The translations under genes were made by a program, and so were the position numbers. Source: Jejuia sp. UBA6058 (lineage in GTDB: Bacteria > Bacteroidota > Bacteroidia > Flavobacteriales > Flavobacteriaceae). From it: a stretch of DNA of 64,000 nt. The DNA is taken from the NCBI GenBank assembly GCA_002428965.1, contig DIYI01000012.1:657948-721947 (forward strand), read 5' to 3'. Shown here in pieces: positions 16,702-25,771 of this stretch (the stretch's first letter is position 1; every line of letters begins with the position of its first letter). Under the pieces are notes generated by a model that was not told the DNA's origin, did no database searches, and saw only the letters and a list, made by a program, of their open reading frames with translations.

Positions 16702-17849
16702 TTAAAAAAAGGTTGTTAAAAAAGATACATTTATCCGCATCTAACGTAAATCATAAAGAGATTTTATACATCCAGGAGGCAATTAATCGAAAAGAATTTT
16801 CGAATTACGGTGCTAATCTGAGGGAGTTTCAAATTCAACTAAAGGAATATTTCAGGGAGAGAAGAGAGGTAGTTCTTCTAAACTCTGGTACTTCTGCTAT
16901 TCATATGGCGCTAATTAACTTAGGCGTAAAGAGGGGTGACGAGGTGATTTGTCAAAGCTTCACATTTGCCGCTTCAGCATTTCCAATTTTATATCAAGGA
17001 GCCAAACCAGTTTTTATAGATAGTGAAAATGACACCTGGAATATATGTCCTAATCTTCTTGAAGAAGCCGTCAAGGCAAGAATAGAAAAAGGGATTAGAC
17101 CAAAAGCCATAATTATAGTTCATTCATATGGTATGCCAGCTAGAATGGATGATATTATTGAAATCTCCAATAAATATGAAATACCAGTTGTGGAAGATGC
17201 AGCAGAAAGTCTTGGCTCTAGTTATAAGGGTATACGTTGTGGTGCTTTTGGAGATTTTGGAGTACTTTCATTTAACGGTAATAAAATCATTACAACATCT
17301 GGAGGAGGAGTTCTTCTTTGTAAGACTAAGTTTCAGAAAGAAAACAGTATATTTCTCTCAAATCAAGCAAAAAACAATAATTCCTTTTACGAGCATTCGG
17401 AAGTAGGATACAATTATGCCATGAGCAATATTATTGCTGGAATTGGCAGGTCTCAAATGGAAATACTGGATGAAAATGTTAAAATAAAAAGGGTAATCCA
17501 TACTTATTATAATAGATTATTTAAAAATATTGATGGCATTAAACTTTCAAACGAACCTGATATTAATTTTTGTTCCAACTATTGGTTAAATTGCGCTTTA
17601 ATTGATAAAAGTACTACTGGGTTTACCAGTGAATATTTAATAAAGGGGTTGGCAAAAGAGAATATTGAGTGCAGACCTTTATGGCGACCAATGCATATTC
17701 AACCTTTGTTTAAAAACAGTTTATTTTATGGCCCTGGTGTTTCAGAAAGCTTATTTAATTCTGGTATATGTTTTCCTTCAGGCTCGGATTTAAGTGATGA
17801 TGATTTGAATAGAATTCAAGAGGCAATAGAAAAATATATAAAAAGTTGA
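16698..17849 (+). CDS. DegT/DnrJ/EryC1 sugar aminotransferase
   Basis: The 383-residue PLP enzyme aminates a keto-sugar nucleotide. The features seen are VVLLNSGTSAIHMAL (PLP phosphate binding), SFTFAASAFPI, VHSYGMPARM, PVVEDAAESLGSSYKG (D pairs with the pyridine N) and SFNGNKIITTSGGG with the Schiff-base lysine K196. The C-terminal part ends with RPLWRPMHIQPLF and CFPSGSDLSDDD. It belongs to the PglE/PseC/WecE group and would make an amino sugar such as a bacillosamine- or 4-amino-4,6-dideoxy-type precursor. No matching 4,6-dehydratase is in the window. The TTG start overlaps the stop of the sugar transferase gene. Confidence 0.9.
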   Translation: MIKKRLLKKIHLSASNVNHKEILYIQEAINRKEFSNYGANLREFQIQLKEYFRERREVVLLNSGTSAIHMALINLGVKRGDEVICQSFTFAASAFPILYQGAKPVFIDSENDTWNICPNLLEEAVKARIEKGIRPKAIIIVHSYGMPARMDDIIEISNKYEIPVVEDAAESLGSSYKGIRCGAFGDFGVLSFNGNKIITTSGGGVLLCKTKFQKENSIFLSNQAKNNNSFYEHSEVGYNYAMSNIIAGIGRSQMEILDENVKIKRVIHTYYNRLFKNIDGIKLSNEPDINFCSNYWLNCALIDKSTTGFTSEYLIKGLAKENIECRPLWRPMHIQPLFKNSLFYGPGVSESLFNSGICFPSGSDLSDDDLNRIQEAIEKYIKS

Positions 17850-17886
17850 TATTTTCGTAAATTTTCACAAAATAGTTATTGCTCAA

Positions 17887-17902
17887 GTCTTTTATCAAAG
17901 AC
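17887..17902 (+). terminator. Possible weak intrinsic terminator
   Basis: GTCTTT and AAAGAC form a 6-base stem around a TATC loop, followed by a T-rich stretch (ATTTTACACGTTTT), 37 bases after the aminotransferase stop and before the UDP-xylose synthase gene. The stem is short, so efficiency is doubtful. Confidence 0.3.
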
Positions 17903-17961
17903 ATTTTACACGTTTTAAAAATACTTTTCTATTTTTACAATCAAATACTAATTGGGTATAA

Positions 17962-18948
17962 ATGAAAAACGTATTAATAACAGGTGCCTCGGGTTTTTTA
18001 GGGTCGCACCTTTGTGATAGATTTATTAAAGAAGGCTATAAAGTCTTTGGAATGGATAACTTCATAACTGGAGACTCTAAGAATATACAACATTTGGAAA
18101 ATAATGCAAATTTTGAATTCATTAACCACGATGTTTCAGAATATATAGATTTTCAATATGATTTAGATTATATACTTCATTTTGCATCGCCAGCCAGCCC
18201 CATTGACTATTTAAAAATACCTATTCAAACCTTAAAAGTAGGTTCTTTAGGGACTCACAATTTACTTGGTTTGGCAAAAGCCAAAAAGGCAAGAATGCTT
18301 ATAGCTTCAACATCTGAAGTATATGGAGACCCACTGGTTCATCCTCAAACAGAAGATTATTATGGTAATGTAAATACCATAGGTCCCAGAGGTGTTTATG
18401 ATGAGGCAAAACGATTCCAAGAATCAATCACTATGGCGTACCATAGATTTCATGGTGTAGAAACGAGAATTGTTAGAATTTTTAATACCTACGGCCCAAG
18501 AATGCGATTGAATGATGGACGAGTAATACCAGCTTTTATGGGTCAAGCTCTTAGGGGTGAAGATTTAACGGTGTTTGGAGATGGTTCTCAAACAAGATCT
18601 TTTTGTTATGTAGATGACCAAATTGAAGGTATTTACCGTTTATTACATAGTGATTATGCAGAACCCGTAAACATTGGTAATCCTTATGAGATTTCGATTA
18701 AGGATTTTGCTGAGGAGATTATTAAATTAACCGGAACAACCCAAAAAATAATTTATAGGGATTTACCCGTTAATGATCCAATGCAAAGACAGCCTGATAT
18801 AAGTTTAGCTAAAAAGTTGTTCGATTGGGAACCAAAAGTTGACAGAGCAGAGGGGATGAAAATTACATTTGACTACTTTAAAGGGTTAACAGAGGAGGAA
18901 TTATATAAGAGTGAGCACAAAGATTTTTCGGGTTTCATAAATAAGTAA
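17962..18948 (+). CDS. UDP-glucuronate decarboxylase (UDP-xylose synthase)
   Basis: The 328-residue SDR enzyme converts UDP-glucuronate to UDP-xylose (or the 4-keto intermediate) using bound NAD. The sequence shows GASGFLGSHL (residues 8-17), NHDVSEYI, HFASPASPIDYLKIPIQT (the UXS-specific segment), ASTSEVYGDPLVHPQ, the catalytic YDEAK (Y146, K150), RIFNTYGPRM and FGDGSQTRSFCYVDDQI. Length and motifs match bacterial and eukaryotic UXS closely. The dehydrogenase in this locus is of the HexNAc type, so UDP-glucuronate must come from a dehydrogenase elsewhere. The gene begins after a possible terminator and runs into the second initiating transferase 7 bases later. Confidence 0.92.
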   Translation: MKNVLITGASGFLGSHLCDRFIKEGYKVFGMDNFITGDSKNIQHLENNANFEFINHDVSEYIDFQYDLDYILHFASPASPIDYLKIPIQTLKVGSLGTHNLLGLAKAKKARMLIASTSEVYGDPLVHPQTEDYYGNVNTIGPRGVYDEAKRFQESITMAYHRFHGVETRIVRIFNTYGPRMRLNDGRVIPAFMGQALRGEDLTVFGDGSQTRSFCYVDDQIEGIYRLLHSDYAEPVNIGNPYEISIKDFAEEIIKLTGTTQKIIYRDLPVNDPMQRQPDISLAKKLFDWEPKVDRAEGMKITFDYFKGLTEEELYKSEHKDFSGFINK

Positions 18949-18955
18949 TTTATTT

Positions 18956-20365
18956 ATGGAGTTTTTACGTGGTAGATACTCGTGGTTATTGAGGCCTTTG
19001 TTAATCACCTACGATGTAACCATTATAAACTTGTTTTCCTATTTTCTACTGAATCTAAACCAGGAAGAACTATATTTCTTTTCTAAAGGTTTTTTGAATA
19101 ATAAGAATTTTTTATTTCTGCTTTATTCAATTTTCTTTTGGTGTTTATCCGCACATTGGGTAAAGTTCTACAAGGTTTATCGTTATACATCATTATTAGA
19201 TATTTTATCGCTTCTAGTAAAACAATTTTGTTTTTATTCGATAGTGGTGTTGGCTTTTGTTGGGATTTTTAGAAGCGTAAATATTCAAGTTTTCACTGTT
19301 TTTAAATACTTATTTTTTTGCCTAGTAAATATTACCTTAATTAAAATATTAAGCTTTTATCTACTTAAGGGTTATCGTTCCTATCTTAAAGGCAATGTTA
19401 GAAATGTAGTTTTAGTAGGAAACGGAGATGGAATTGAAGAACTGAAAAATATATTTATTAGTTCAAGAGAACTGGGATATAGAATAAATGCTATTTTCAG
19501 TGATAAAAATGATATAGAAAAAACAGGAACAATTACAGATGCCTTTAATTTTTTAGCTTCAAGTAAAGTTGTCGATGAAATTTATTGTGCAATTGATGTT
19601 CTATCAGAGAAACAGATTAATGCATTTGTTCAATTGGCTAATCTAAATCATTGTAACATTAAGTTTGTTCCAAATAGATTAAAACTTACTACAAAAAGGT
19701 TGAAAACTGACTATTATGGTTTCTTTCCTGTGTTGTCTATAGATGAGCCTGCCATTAATAATCCATTTAACAGATTTATAAAACGTTTTTTTGATGTGCT
19801 ACTTTCTGTATTAGTGATTTTATTGATTCTGCCTTGGGTTTCCGTAATAATTTATCTTTTTACAAAGGTTGAATCTAATGGCCAGTTAATTTATAAGCAT
19901 AAAAGAAACGGCATAAACTACAAGGAGTTTACTTGCTATAAGTTTAGGTCCTTAAAAATTGCAAAAGAAGTTAATGGGACTTATGTAAAAAAAGAAGATG
20001 AAAGAGTAACGCGTATTGGAAAGTTCTTGAGAAGAACCAGTATCGATGAACTTCCACAATTTATTAATGTTCTCAAAGGTGATATGAGTGTGGTTGGTCC
20101 TAGGCCACATATGCTAAGTTATACTGAAGCTTATTCGAAAAAAATAGATAAGTATAATTTTATATATCGACATAATGTAAAGCCAGGAATAACAGGCTTG
20201 GCTCAGATTAAAGGGTATCGAGGAGAGATTAAAAATGATAATGATATTGTTAACCGAATTAAATATGATATTTTTTATATTGAGAATTGGTCATTTCTGC
20301 TCGATATAAAAATCATGTTTGAAACTATAATAAACATGTTAAAAGGAGATGAAAAAGCATACTAA
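18956..20365 (+). CDS. Polyprenyl-phosphate sugar-1-phosphate transferase, copy 2
   Basis: The 469-residue paralogue of the enzyme at 15343 has the same layout: N-terminal membrane segments, a nucleotide-binding-like domain (VVLVGNGDGIEELKN), and a C-terminal bacterial sugar-transferase domain with RITRIGKF-like sequence (RVTRIGKFLRRTSIDELPQ), MSVVGPRPHM and KPGITGLAQIKGYRGEI. Both copies end in a KGEDKAY / KGDEKAY tail. Two initiators in one locus suggest two glycans or a duplicated initiation step with different donors. The stop codon overlaps the start of the GT2 gene by one base. Confidence 0.92.
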   Translation: MEFLRGRYSWLLRPLLITYDVTIINLFSYFLLNLNQEELYFFSKGFLNNKNFLFLLYSIFFWCLSAHWVKFYKVYRYTSLLDILSLLVKQFCFYSIVVLAFVGIFRSVNIQVFTVFKYLFFCLVNITLIKILSFYLLKGYRSYLKGNVRNVVLVGNGDGIEELKNIFISSRELGYRINAIFSDKNDIEKTGTITDAFNFLASSKVVDEIYCAIDVLSEKQINAFVQLANLNHCNIKFVPNRLKLTTKRLKTDYYGFFPVLSIDEPAINNPFNRFIKRFFDVLLSVLVILLILPWVSVIIYLFTKVESNGQLIYKHKRNGINYKEFTCYKFRSLKIAKEVNGTYVKKEDERVTRIGKFLRRTSIDELPQFINVLKGDMSVVGPRPHMLSYTEAYSKKIDKYNFIYRHNVKPGITGLAQIKGYRGEIKNDNDIVNRIKYDIFYIENWSFLLDIKIMFETIINMLKGDEKAY

Positions 20366-21150
20366 TGCAGTCCAATAAAGTTGTTTCAATAATTACTCCA
20401 ACCTATAACTCTGCTAAGTTTATTGCAGATACGATTGAAAGTGTAGTAAATCAAACATATCAAAACTGGGAACTAATTATAATAGATGATGCTTCTACAG
20501 ATGCAACATTAAATATTGTTAAAAAATATCTGCAAACTCAGCCTAATATAAAACTACTTAAAAACGAAACAAATCAGGGCGCAGCCTCCACAAGAAATAG
20601 AGGAATTGAAAGTGCACAAGGAGAATACATTGCATTTTTAGACGGTGACGACCTATGGAAGCCATATAAGCTAGAACTACAGTTAGCCTATATGCAAAAA
20701 CGTAACTTGACTGTTTGTTATTCAAGTTATGATTTGATTGATGAAGCAGGTAATTTATTGGGAAAAACAGTTAAAGCACTACCACAATTAACTTACAACA
20801 AGCTTTTAAAATGTAATTATATAGGCAACCTAACAGGAATGTATAATGCTAAGCTTTTAGGTAAAATTTATGCTCCAAATTTACGTAAACGTCAAGATTG
20901 GTTAATGTGGTTACATGCAATGAAAAAGAGTGGAAAACCAGTACTAGGAATGCAAGAATCATTGGCTCTTTATCGTGTTAGAAAAAACTCCATGTCATCT
21001 AATAAATTCAATCTTTTGAAATATAACTATTTGGTTTACAAAAAAGGTCTTGAATTTTCCACTTTAGGGTCGGCCTATCGTATGATTATTTTTCTTTTTG
21101 AATATTTCTTCGTCAAATCTGAACAATCTGTTCTGACACAAAAGAAGTAA
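20365..21150 (+). CDS. Glycosyltransferase family 2 enzyme
   Basis: This 261-residue GT-A inverting glycosyltransferase has SIITPTYNSAKFIADTIES at the start, ELIIIDDASTDATL, GAASTRNRGIESAQGEYIAF, and the metal-binding FLDGDDLW (DxD-like) near residue 91. The downstream DWLMWLHAMKKSG and LALYRVRKNSMS segments are common in the TuaG/teichuronic-acid-type GT2 subgroup. It is the last gene of the + strand locus, coupled by a one-base overlap to the initiating transferase. It overlaps the convergent CapK-like gene tail-to-tail by 38 bases. Confidence 0.9.
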   Translation: MQSNKVVSIITPTYNSAKFIADTIESVVNQTYQNWELIIIDDASTDATLNIVKKYLQTQPNIKLLKNETNQGAASTRNRGIESAQGEYIAFLDGDDLWKPYKLELQLAYMQKRNLTVCYSSYDLIDEAGNLLGKTVKALPQLTYNKLLKCNYIGNLTGMYNAKLLGKIYAPNLRKRQDWLMWLHAMKKSGKPVLGMQESLALYRVRKNSMSSNKFNLLKYNYLVYKKGLEFSTLGSAYRMIIFLFEYFFVKSEQSVLTQKK

Positions 21151-22441
21151 ACTGCTTGAGTTTACCAGCTTTTGTTCTTTTTAATACATCTCTTCTTTCA
21201 AAAGAAATATTTAATGCTGGTTCCAAATATTGATTGATTGATTTAAGTACAGCAGTTTTTACATAATAACTAAGAGGCTTATCACTTGAGTATATAATTT
21301 TAAAAGTATCAACCTCATGCTGTTCTATGATGAACTCTTTTACATTTGTGTCATCATTTATCACAGCTTTTGTAACGTAATAAAAAGTAAGTCCAGCAGC
21401 TTTTTTCCCGCTAGGTAGTATCGCAATATCACTAGTTCTACCTTGTAGTTTTTTTAAAACAGGGTTTTTAAGAGTACTCTTTTCATCAAGAGCACCAATA
21501 TCGCCAATATCATATCGTATAAAAGGATGCGCTAAATTGTAAAGTGAGGTAATTACCATGCGACCTTCTCTTCCGAGGGGAAGTGGCTTATCGTTTTCAT
21601 CTAAAATTTCAATGTATAAGTCTTCAGAATTAACCACCCAGTCACCATGATCATTATTAAAAGCTATTAGTCCCAACTCTGCCGAACCATATTCATTAAC
21701 TACAGGTATTCCTAAAAAGTTCTCTAATAAAGTTTTATCTTCTTCAAAAAGCATTTCTGCAGTAGTAATACAAACCTTTAGAGAAGGACAAATATCTTTT
21801 AGATTAATTTTACGCTTTTCTAAATATTTAGCAAACTGAACAATTACGCTTGTATAGCCATTGATGTATTGGAAAGAAGAGGATTTGAATTTGTTAAGAT
21901 TCTTTTCAAATTCTTTATCGCTCAAATCAAAAACAGAAAATCGAAATCTATTTCCAAGAATGTCTTTTATGCGCTCTTTATAATGCCCAATTCCAGAGAT
22001 TGGAATGCCATAAAATCTAGCCTGTTTCGAGGAAGCGGCATTAATGTTAAACCACCTGTAACGTTCCATAAACAGTGCCCAGGTTAATGCATGTGCGTAT
22101 TTATCCTTGGCAAAAATTAAAGGTGTCCCTGAGGAGCCTGATGTTTTATGAACATGAATGTTTTTTTTATGATAGCCATGAGATAATCTGTTCTTTAAAG
22201 GAAGTTGTAGATCAGATTTTTTTAATACAGGAATGTTTTCCCAAATGGAAGTATTGATTCCTCCAACAAAGTCTTTATAAAATGGATTTCTCTTTAAATG
22301 ATGCTGAAGAATATGTTGTTTTTGAACATTCAAATAGTTTTTATAAGCTTGGTCAGAGATATTTTGAATCTTTATTAAATCATGTTTTGCCCTCTCTATG
22401 GGAAAGCCTTTTAATTTCAATGAAAGATCAAATAAATTCAC
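21113..22441 (-). CDS. CapK/PaaK-like adenylate-forming enzyme
   Basis: This 442-residue member of the phenylacetate-CoA ligase superfamily activates a carboxylate as acyl-AMP. The P-loop-like motif TSGSSGTPLIF lies at about residues 100-110. NEYGSAELGLIAF (the A5-type motif) and HPFIRYDIGDIG follow, with a C-terminal lid (SFERRDVLKRTKAGKLKQF). Members at polysaccharide loci are annotated as CapK; they may attach an amino acid or acyl group to the glycan, but the substrate is unknown. The start is GTG at 22441, since no ATG lies earlier in the N-terminal helix. The gene converges on the GT2 gene with a 38-base overlap, so the two transcripts are antisense at their ends. Confidence 0.82.
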   Translation of the reverse strand: MNLFDLSLKLKGFPIERAKHDLIKIQNISDQAYKNYLNVQKQHILQHHLKRNPFYKDFVGGINTSIWENIPVLKKSDLQLPLKNRLSHGYHKKNIHVHKTSGSSGTPLIFAKDKYAHALTWALFMERYRWFNINAASSKQARFYGIPISGIGHYKERIKDILGNRFRFSVFDLSDKEFEKNLNKFKSSSFQYINGYTSVIVQFAKYLEKRKINLKDICPSLKVCITTAEMLFEEDKTLLENFLGIPVVNEYGSAELGLIAFNNDHGDWVVNSEDLYIEILDENDKPLPLGREGRMVITSLYNLAHPFIRYDIGDIGALDEKSTLKNPVLKKLQGRTSDIAILPSGKKAAGLTFYYVTKAVINDDTNVKEFIIEQHEVDTFKIIYSSDKPLSYYVKTAVLKSINQYLEPALNISFERRDVLKRTKAGKLKQFTSFVSEQIVQI

Positions 22442-22500
22442 GCAAATAAGTTATTGGGTAAAGTAAATAAAAAATATTCGTGAATTAGAATCATTAATTT

Positions 22501-22508
22501 TATTTTTG
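22501..22508 (+). promoter_or_regulatory. Putative -7 element for purD
   Basis: TATTTTTG matches TAnnTTTG about 90 bases before the purD start. No clear -33 TTG lies at the usual distance. The resulting leader of about 80 bases contains a small palindrome (ATACGTCGTAT) but no recognisable riboswitch. Confidence 0.4.
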
Positions 22509-22596
22509 CGCAAACTTGAAGATCAGTCTTTAATACGTCGTATCAGAAAACAATAATTTTTCATTCTCGATTATAAGAGAAACCAAAACATTATTT

Positions 22597-23868
22597 ATGA
22601 ATATTCTTATTCTTGGCTCTGGAGGAAGAGAGCATACTTTTGCTTGGAAAATTGCACAAAGCGATAAGTGCGAAAATCTTTATGTTGCTCCTGGGAACTC
22701 AGGAACCGCAGAGGTGGCTACTAACATGGATGTTGGTGTAACCGATTTTGAAGCCATTAAAGACCTCGTTCTTGATAAGAATATAAATATGGTTGTGGTT
22801 GGTCCAGAAGATCCATTAGTAAAAGGTGTTCATGATTATTTTTTGAATGATGAAACGCTTAAGCATATAGCTGTTATTGGCCCACAGAAGGTAGCGGCTG
22901 AGTTGGAGGGTAGTAAAGAATTTGCTAAAGAGTTTTTATATCGTCATAACATCCCTACTGCCGCATATGATAGTTTCACCAAGGAAACCGTTGAACAAGG
23001 ATATGCCTTTTTAGAGACTTTAAAACCACCTTACGTTTTAAAGGCCGACGGTCTTGCTGCTGGGAAAGGTGTTGTAATTTTAGAGAGTTTAGATGATGCC
23101 AAGGCAGAATTAAAAAGTATGCTTGTTGATGCAAAATTTGGAGCAGCAAGCACCAAAGTGGTTATTGAAGAGTTTTTGGATGGTATTGAGCTAAGTTGTT
23201 TTGTGCTTACAGATGGTGAAAATTATAAAATATTACCAACAGCAAAAGACTATAAGCGCATAGGTGAGGGTGATACAGGTTTGAATACTGGTGGAATGGG
23301 AGCAGTGTCTCCGGTGCCATTTGCTACTGAAGACTTTCTAAGTAAAATTGAAGATAGAATTGTAAAACCTACTGTTGAAGGATTAAAGAAGGATAAGTTG
23401 CCTTATGTTGGATTTATTTTTATTGGCTTGATTAAGGTTGGAGAAGATCCTAAAGTGATTGAGTATAATGTTAGAATGGGAGATCCTGAAACAGAAGTTG
23501 TTTTCCCAAGATTGAAAAACGACTTGGTTGAAATTTTGCAAGCCATGAGCAATGGTACACTTAACGAGATTGAAATTGAAATTGATGAGCGTGCTGCTAC
23601 CACAATTATGTTGGTGTCAGGCGGTTACCCAGAGGCATATGAAAAAGGGAAGGAAATTACAGGTGTGGAAGATGTTAAAGATTCCATTTTATTTCATGCT
23701 GGCGCTCAATTACAAGGAAACAAAGTAGTAACTTCAGGTGGACGGGTTATGGCAGTAACATCTTACGGGGAGACGTATCAAGAAGCCATAAAAAAATCTT
23801 ACCAAAGTATAGAAAAACTACATTTTGATAAGATGAATTATCGTAAAGATATTGGATTCGATTTATAA
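22597..23868 (+). CDS. purD: Phosphoribosylamine-glycine ligase
   Basis: The 423-residue enzyme performs the second step of de novo purine synthesis: phosphoribosylamine + glycine + ATP gives GAR. It has full family length with MNILILGSGGREHTFAWKI at the start, the KEFAKEFLYRHNIPTA loop, the ATP-grasp core VLKADGLAAGKGVVI, GLNTGGMGAVSPVPF, and the metal-binding EYNVRMGDPETE. The C-terminal domain includes ATTIMLVSGGYPEAYEKG. The gene stands alone on the + strand after a 155-base gap. Its end overlaps the small convergent gene downstream by 6 bases. Confidence 0.98.
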   Translation: MNILILGSGGREHTFAWKIAQSDKCENLYVAPGNSGTAEVATNMDVGVTDFEAIKDLVLDKNINMVVVGPEDPLVKGVHDYFLNDETLKHIAVIGPQKVAAELEGSKEFAKEFLYRHNIPTAAYDSFTKETVEQGYAFLETLKPPYVLKADGLAAGKGVVILESLDDAKAELKSMLVDAKFGAASTKVVIEEFLDGIELSCFVLTDGENYKILPTAKDYKRIGEGDTGLNTGGMGAVSPVPFATEDFLSKIEDRIVKPTVEGLKKDKLPYVGFIFIGLIKVGEDPKVIEYNVRMGDPETEVVFPRLKNDLVEILQAMSNGTLNEIEIEIDERAATTIMLVSGGYPEAYEKGKEITGVEDVKDSILFHAGAQLQGNKVVTSGGRVMAVTSYGETYQEAIKKSYQSIEKLHFDKMNYRKDIGFDL

Positions 23869-24090
23869 GAATGAATGAGAAGATATACTTTTATCTTCCT
23901 CATTATTATCATTGAAAATTTTAAGTTGCTTCATCCAGTACACGATGGCTACCATACAAATAACTGTAAAAATCCAAGATACAGTGTTTGCCAACCACCA
24001 ATTATCTAATTCTAGTGCTCTTAGAGCGTCATAAGGAGCAAAAAGTACATTAACAAATAAATCCTGTATAGCGTAAAAGAAGTCTTTCAT
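23863..24090 (-). CDS. Small membrane protein, DUF6341 family
   Basis: The 75-residue protein begins MKDFFYAIQDLFVNVLFAPYD. It has one or two hydrophobic segments, including WIFTVICMVAIVYWM at about residues 38-52, followed by an acidic tail. The family is known only from Flavobacteriia and has no assigned function. The ATG at 24090 is chosen over a TTG at 24114 because that TTG lies within the probable -7 promoter element. The gene is divergent from the DUF6427 gene and converges on purD with a 6-base overlap. Confidence 0.75.
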   Translation of the reverse strand: MKDFFYAIQDLFVNVLFAPYDALRALELDNWWLANTVSWIFTVICMVAIVYWMKQLKIFNDNNEEDKSISSHSFL

Positions 24091-24111
24091 GAGATTGTTA
24101 TATTTACGTAG

Positions 24112-24141
24112 CAAAAATACAAAAACAGATAATGATTACAA
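24112..24141 (-). promoter_or_regulatory. Promoter of the DUF6341 gene
   Basis: On the - strand, TTG (24141-24139) is followed after 19 bases by TATTTTTG (24119-24112), a good match to the Bacteroidetes TTG-N19-TAnnTTTG promoter. Transcription would start about 15 bases before the ATG at 24090. The -33 box overlaps the first codons of the divergent DUF6427 gene. Confidence 0.55.
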
Positions 24142-25055
24142 GCATTTTTAGTAAATCTAAACCGATTAACTTTATTATCACATTTTTTGTAATTCTACTG
24201 GCCTGTGTTGTTTCCTATTACATAAAAAAAGATAATCTATTAGAATCGGGTTCATTACTCAGTATGCTTTTAAGTTTTATAGCCAGTTATTTTGGACTCT
24301 TGATACTAAATTTTATTACTATTAAAAATAGTCTAAGTCAAACAACATATTATGAGATAGTATTATATGCTTTTTTTGTTTTGTTATTCCCTCAAACAAC
24401 TGACGATTTCTTTTTAATTTTGGCTAATGTGTTTCTCTTGTTTAGTTTAAGAAGAATAATTAGTCTTAGGTCTCAAAAAAATATTAAAAAAAAACTTTTT
24501 GACGCTGGATTTTGGATGACGGTTGCGGCGTTATGTTATCCCTGGGCAGCACTATTTTTGTTTTTATTAATAGCCGCAATTATATTGTACACAGACGGTA
24601 ATATTAGAAATTGGTTAATACCTTTTGTGGCAGTTATTACAGTATTTGTAATTTTTTATAGTGTATGTATACTTTTTGGTTTCAGCCATTGGGAAAGTAT
24701 TATCTATGGCTTCAATATAAGTTTTAATTTTATTGCTTATAATTCAGTCCACTTTTTAGTTGGGCTTACCCTATTATTTTCCTTTGGGTTATGGTCTTCA
24801 TTGTTTTATATCAAAAATATAAATCAAGCAAAAAGAGCCCTAAGACCATCGTTTTATATTGTTATTTGGAGTGTTCTAATTTCCTTTTTAGTTTTAATTA
24901 TTGCTCCCGAAAAGAGCGGCGCAGAATTATTGTTTATGTTCGCGCCTCTTGCAGTTATTATTGCCAATTATATTGAAGTAATTAAGGAAAAATGGTTTAA
25001 AGAAATTTTCTTTGCTACACTTTTAGTTGCGCCAATTGTATTATTATTTCTGTAG
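24132..25055 (+). CDS. Membrane protein, DUF6427 family
   Basis: The 307-residue hydrophobic protein has about eight to ten membrane segments and starts MITSIFSKSKPINFIITFFV, a form I recognise from flavobacterial DUF6427 proteins. No catalytic motif is visible. It sits between the DUF6341 gene and upp, an arrangement that recurs in Flavobacteriaceae, but no functional link to uracil salvage is shown. It overlaps the 3' end of upp by 12 bases. Confidence 0.75.
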   Translation: MITSIFSKSKPINFIITFFVILLACVVSYYIKKDNLLESGSLLSMLLSFIASYFGLLILNFITIKNSLSQTTYYEIVLYAFFVLLFPQTTDDFFLILANVFLLFSLRRIISLRSQKNIKKKLFDAGFWMTVAALCYPWAALFLFLLIAAIILYTDGNIRNWLIPFVAVITVFVIFYSVCILFGFSHWESIIYGFNISFNFIAYNSVHFLVGLTLLFSFGLWSSLFYIKNINQAKRALRPSFYIVIWSVLISFLVLIIAPEKSGAELLFMFAPLAVIIANYIEVIKEKWFKEIFFATLLVAPIVLLFL

Positions 25056-25703
25056 TTTTTCACCAAAAGCCAAGTCTCCGGCATCGCCAAGTCCAGGTAT
25101 TATGTAGCCCTTTTCATTAAGCATTTCATCAATAGCAGCTATCCATAAATGCGTGTTTTCTGGAAAGTTTTGAGAAATATATGCTATTCCTTCTTTAGAA
25201 CCAATTACACTTACTAAATGCAATTCTTTAGGTGTACCGCATTTTTGCAAAGCTTTATAGGTAGCAACTAAAGATTTACCAGTAGCTAACATGGGGTCCG
25301 CCAGAATTAAAGATTTATTGTTTAAATCAGGACTAGCCAAATACTCAACGTGAATATCAAAACTAGATGATTGCTTTTCATGTTTTCTATATGCTGAAAT
25401 AAATGCATTTTCAGCCATATCAAAATAGTTTAGTAAACCATTGTGTAATGGTATTCCCGCCCTTAAAATAGAACAAACGACTATATCATTGTTAAATAAA
25501 CTAATACTTGATTCTCCAAGAGGTGTACTAATATTTTTTTTCTTGTACGAGAAGGATTTACTCATTTCATAACCTATAACTTCGCCAATACGCTCTATGT
25601 TCCTTCTAAAACGCATTCTATCTTTTTGTGTAGATTTATCTCTAATTTGAGCTATAAAAGAGTTGAGTAAGGAGTTCTCTTCCGAAAGGTTATGAATATA
25701 CAT
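25044..25703 (-). CDS. upp: Uracil phosphoribosyltransferase
   Basis: The 219-residue pyrimidine salvage enzyme makes UMP from uracil and PRPP. Family features are VVCSILRAGIPLHNG (PRPP loop region), KSLILADPMLATGKSLVA (the PRPP-binding DPMLATG motif), HLVSVIGSKEGIAYI, and the C-terminal IIPGLGDAGDLAFG that binds uracil. Length is normal. The gene is transcribed away from the DUF4254 gene and converges on the DUF6427 gene. Confidence 0.96.
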   Translation of the reverse strand: MYIHNLSEENSLLNSFIAQIRDKSTQKDRMRFRRNIERIGEVIGYEMSKSFSYKKKNISTPLGESSISLFNNDIVVCSILRAGIPLHNGLLNYFDMAENAFISAYRKHEKQSSSFDIHVEYLASPDLNNKSLILADPMLATGKSLVATYKALQKCGTPKELHLVSVIGSKEGIAYISQNFPENTHLWIAAIDEMLNEKGYIIPGLGDAGDLAFGEKLQK

Positions 25704-25745
25704 TTTAAGTGTCTTGATGAAGTAATAAAGTTCAACTAATATAAG

Positions 25746-25753
25746 TATATTTG
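25746..25753 (+). promoter_or_regulatory. Putative -7 element for the DUF4254-GT9 pair
   Basis: TATATTTG matches TAnnTTTG. It ends 18 bases before the ATG at 25772, giving a short leader and supporting that start over the upstream TTG at 25751, which falls inside the element. No -33 TTG is evident. Confidence 0.45.
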
Positions 25754-25771
25754 CGCTTTAATTTTATACGT

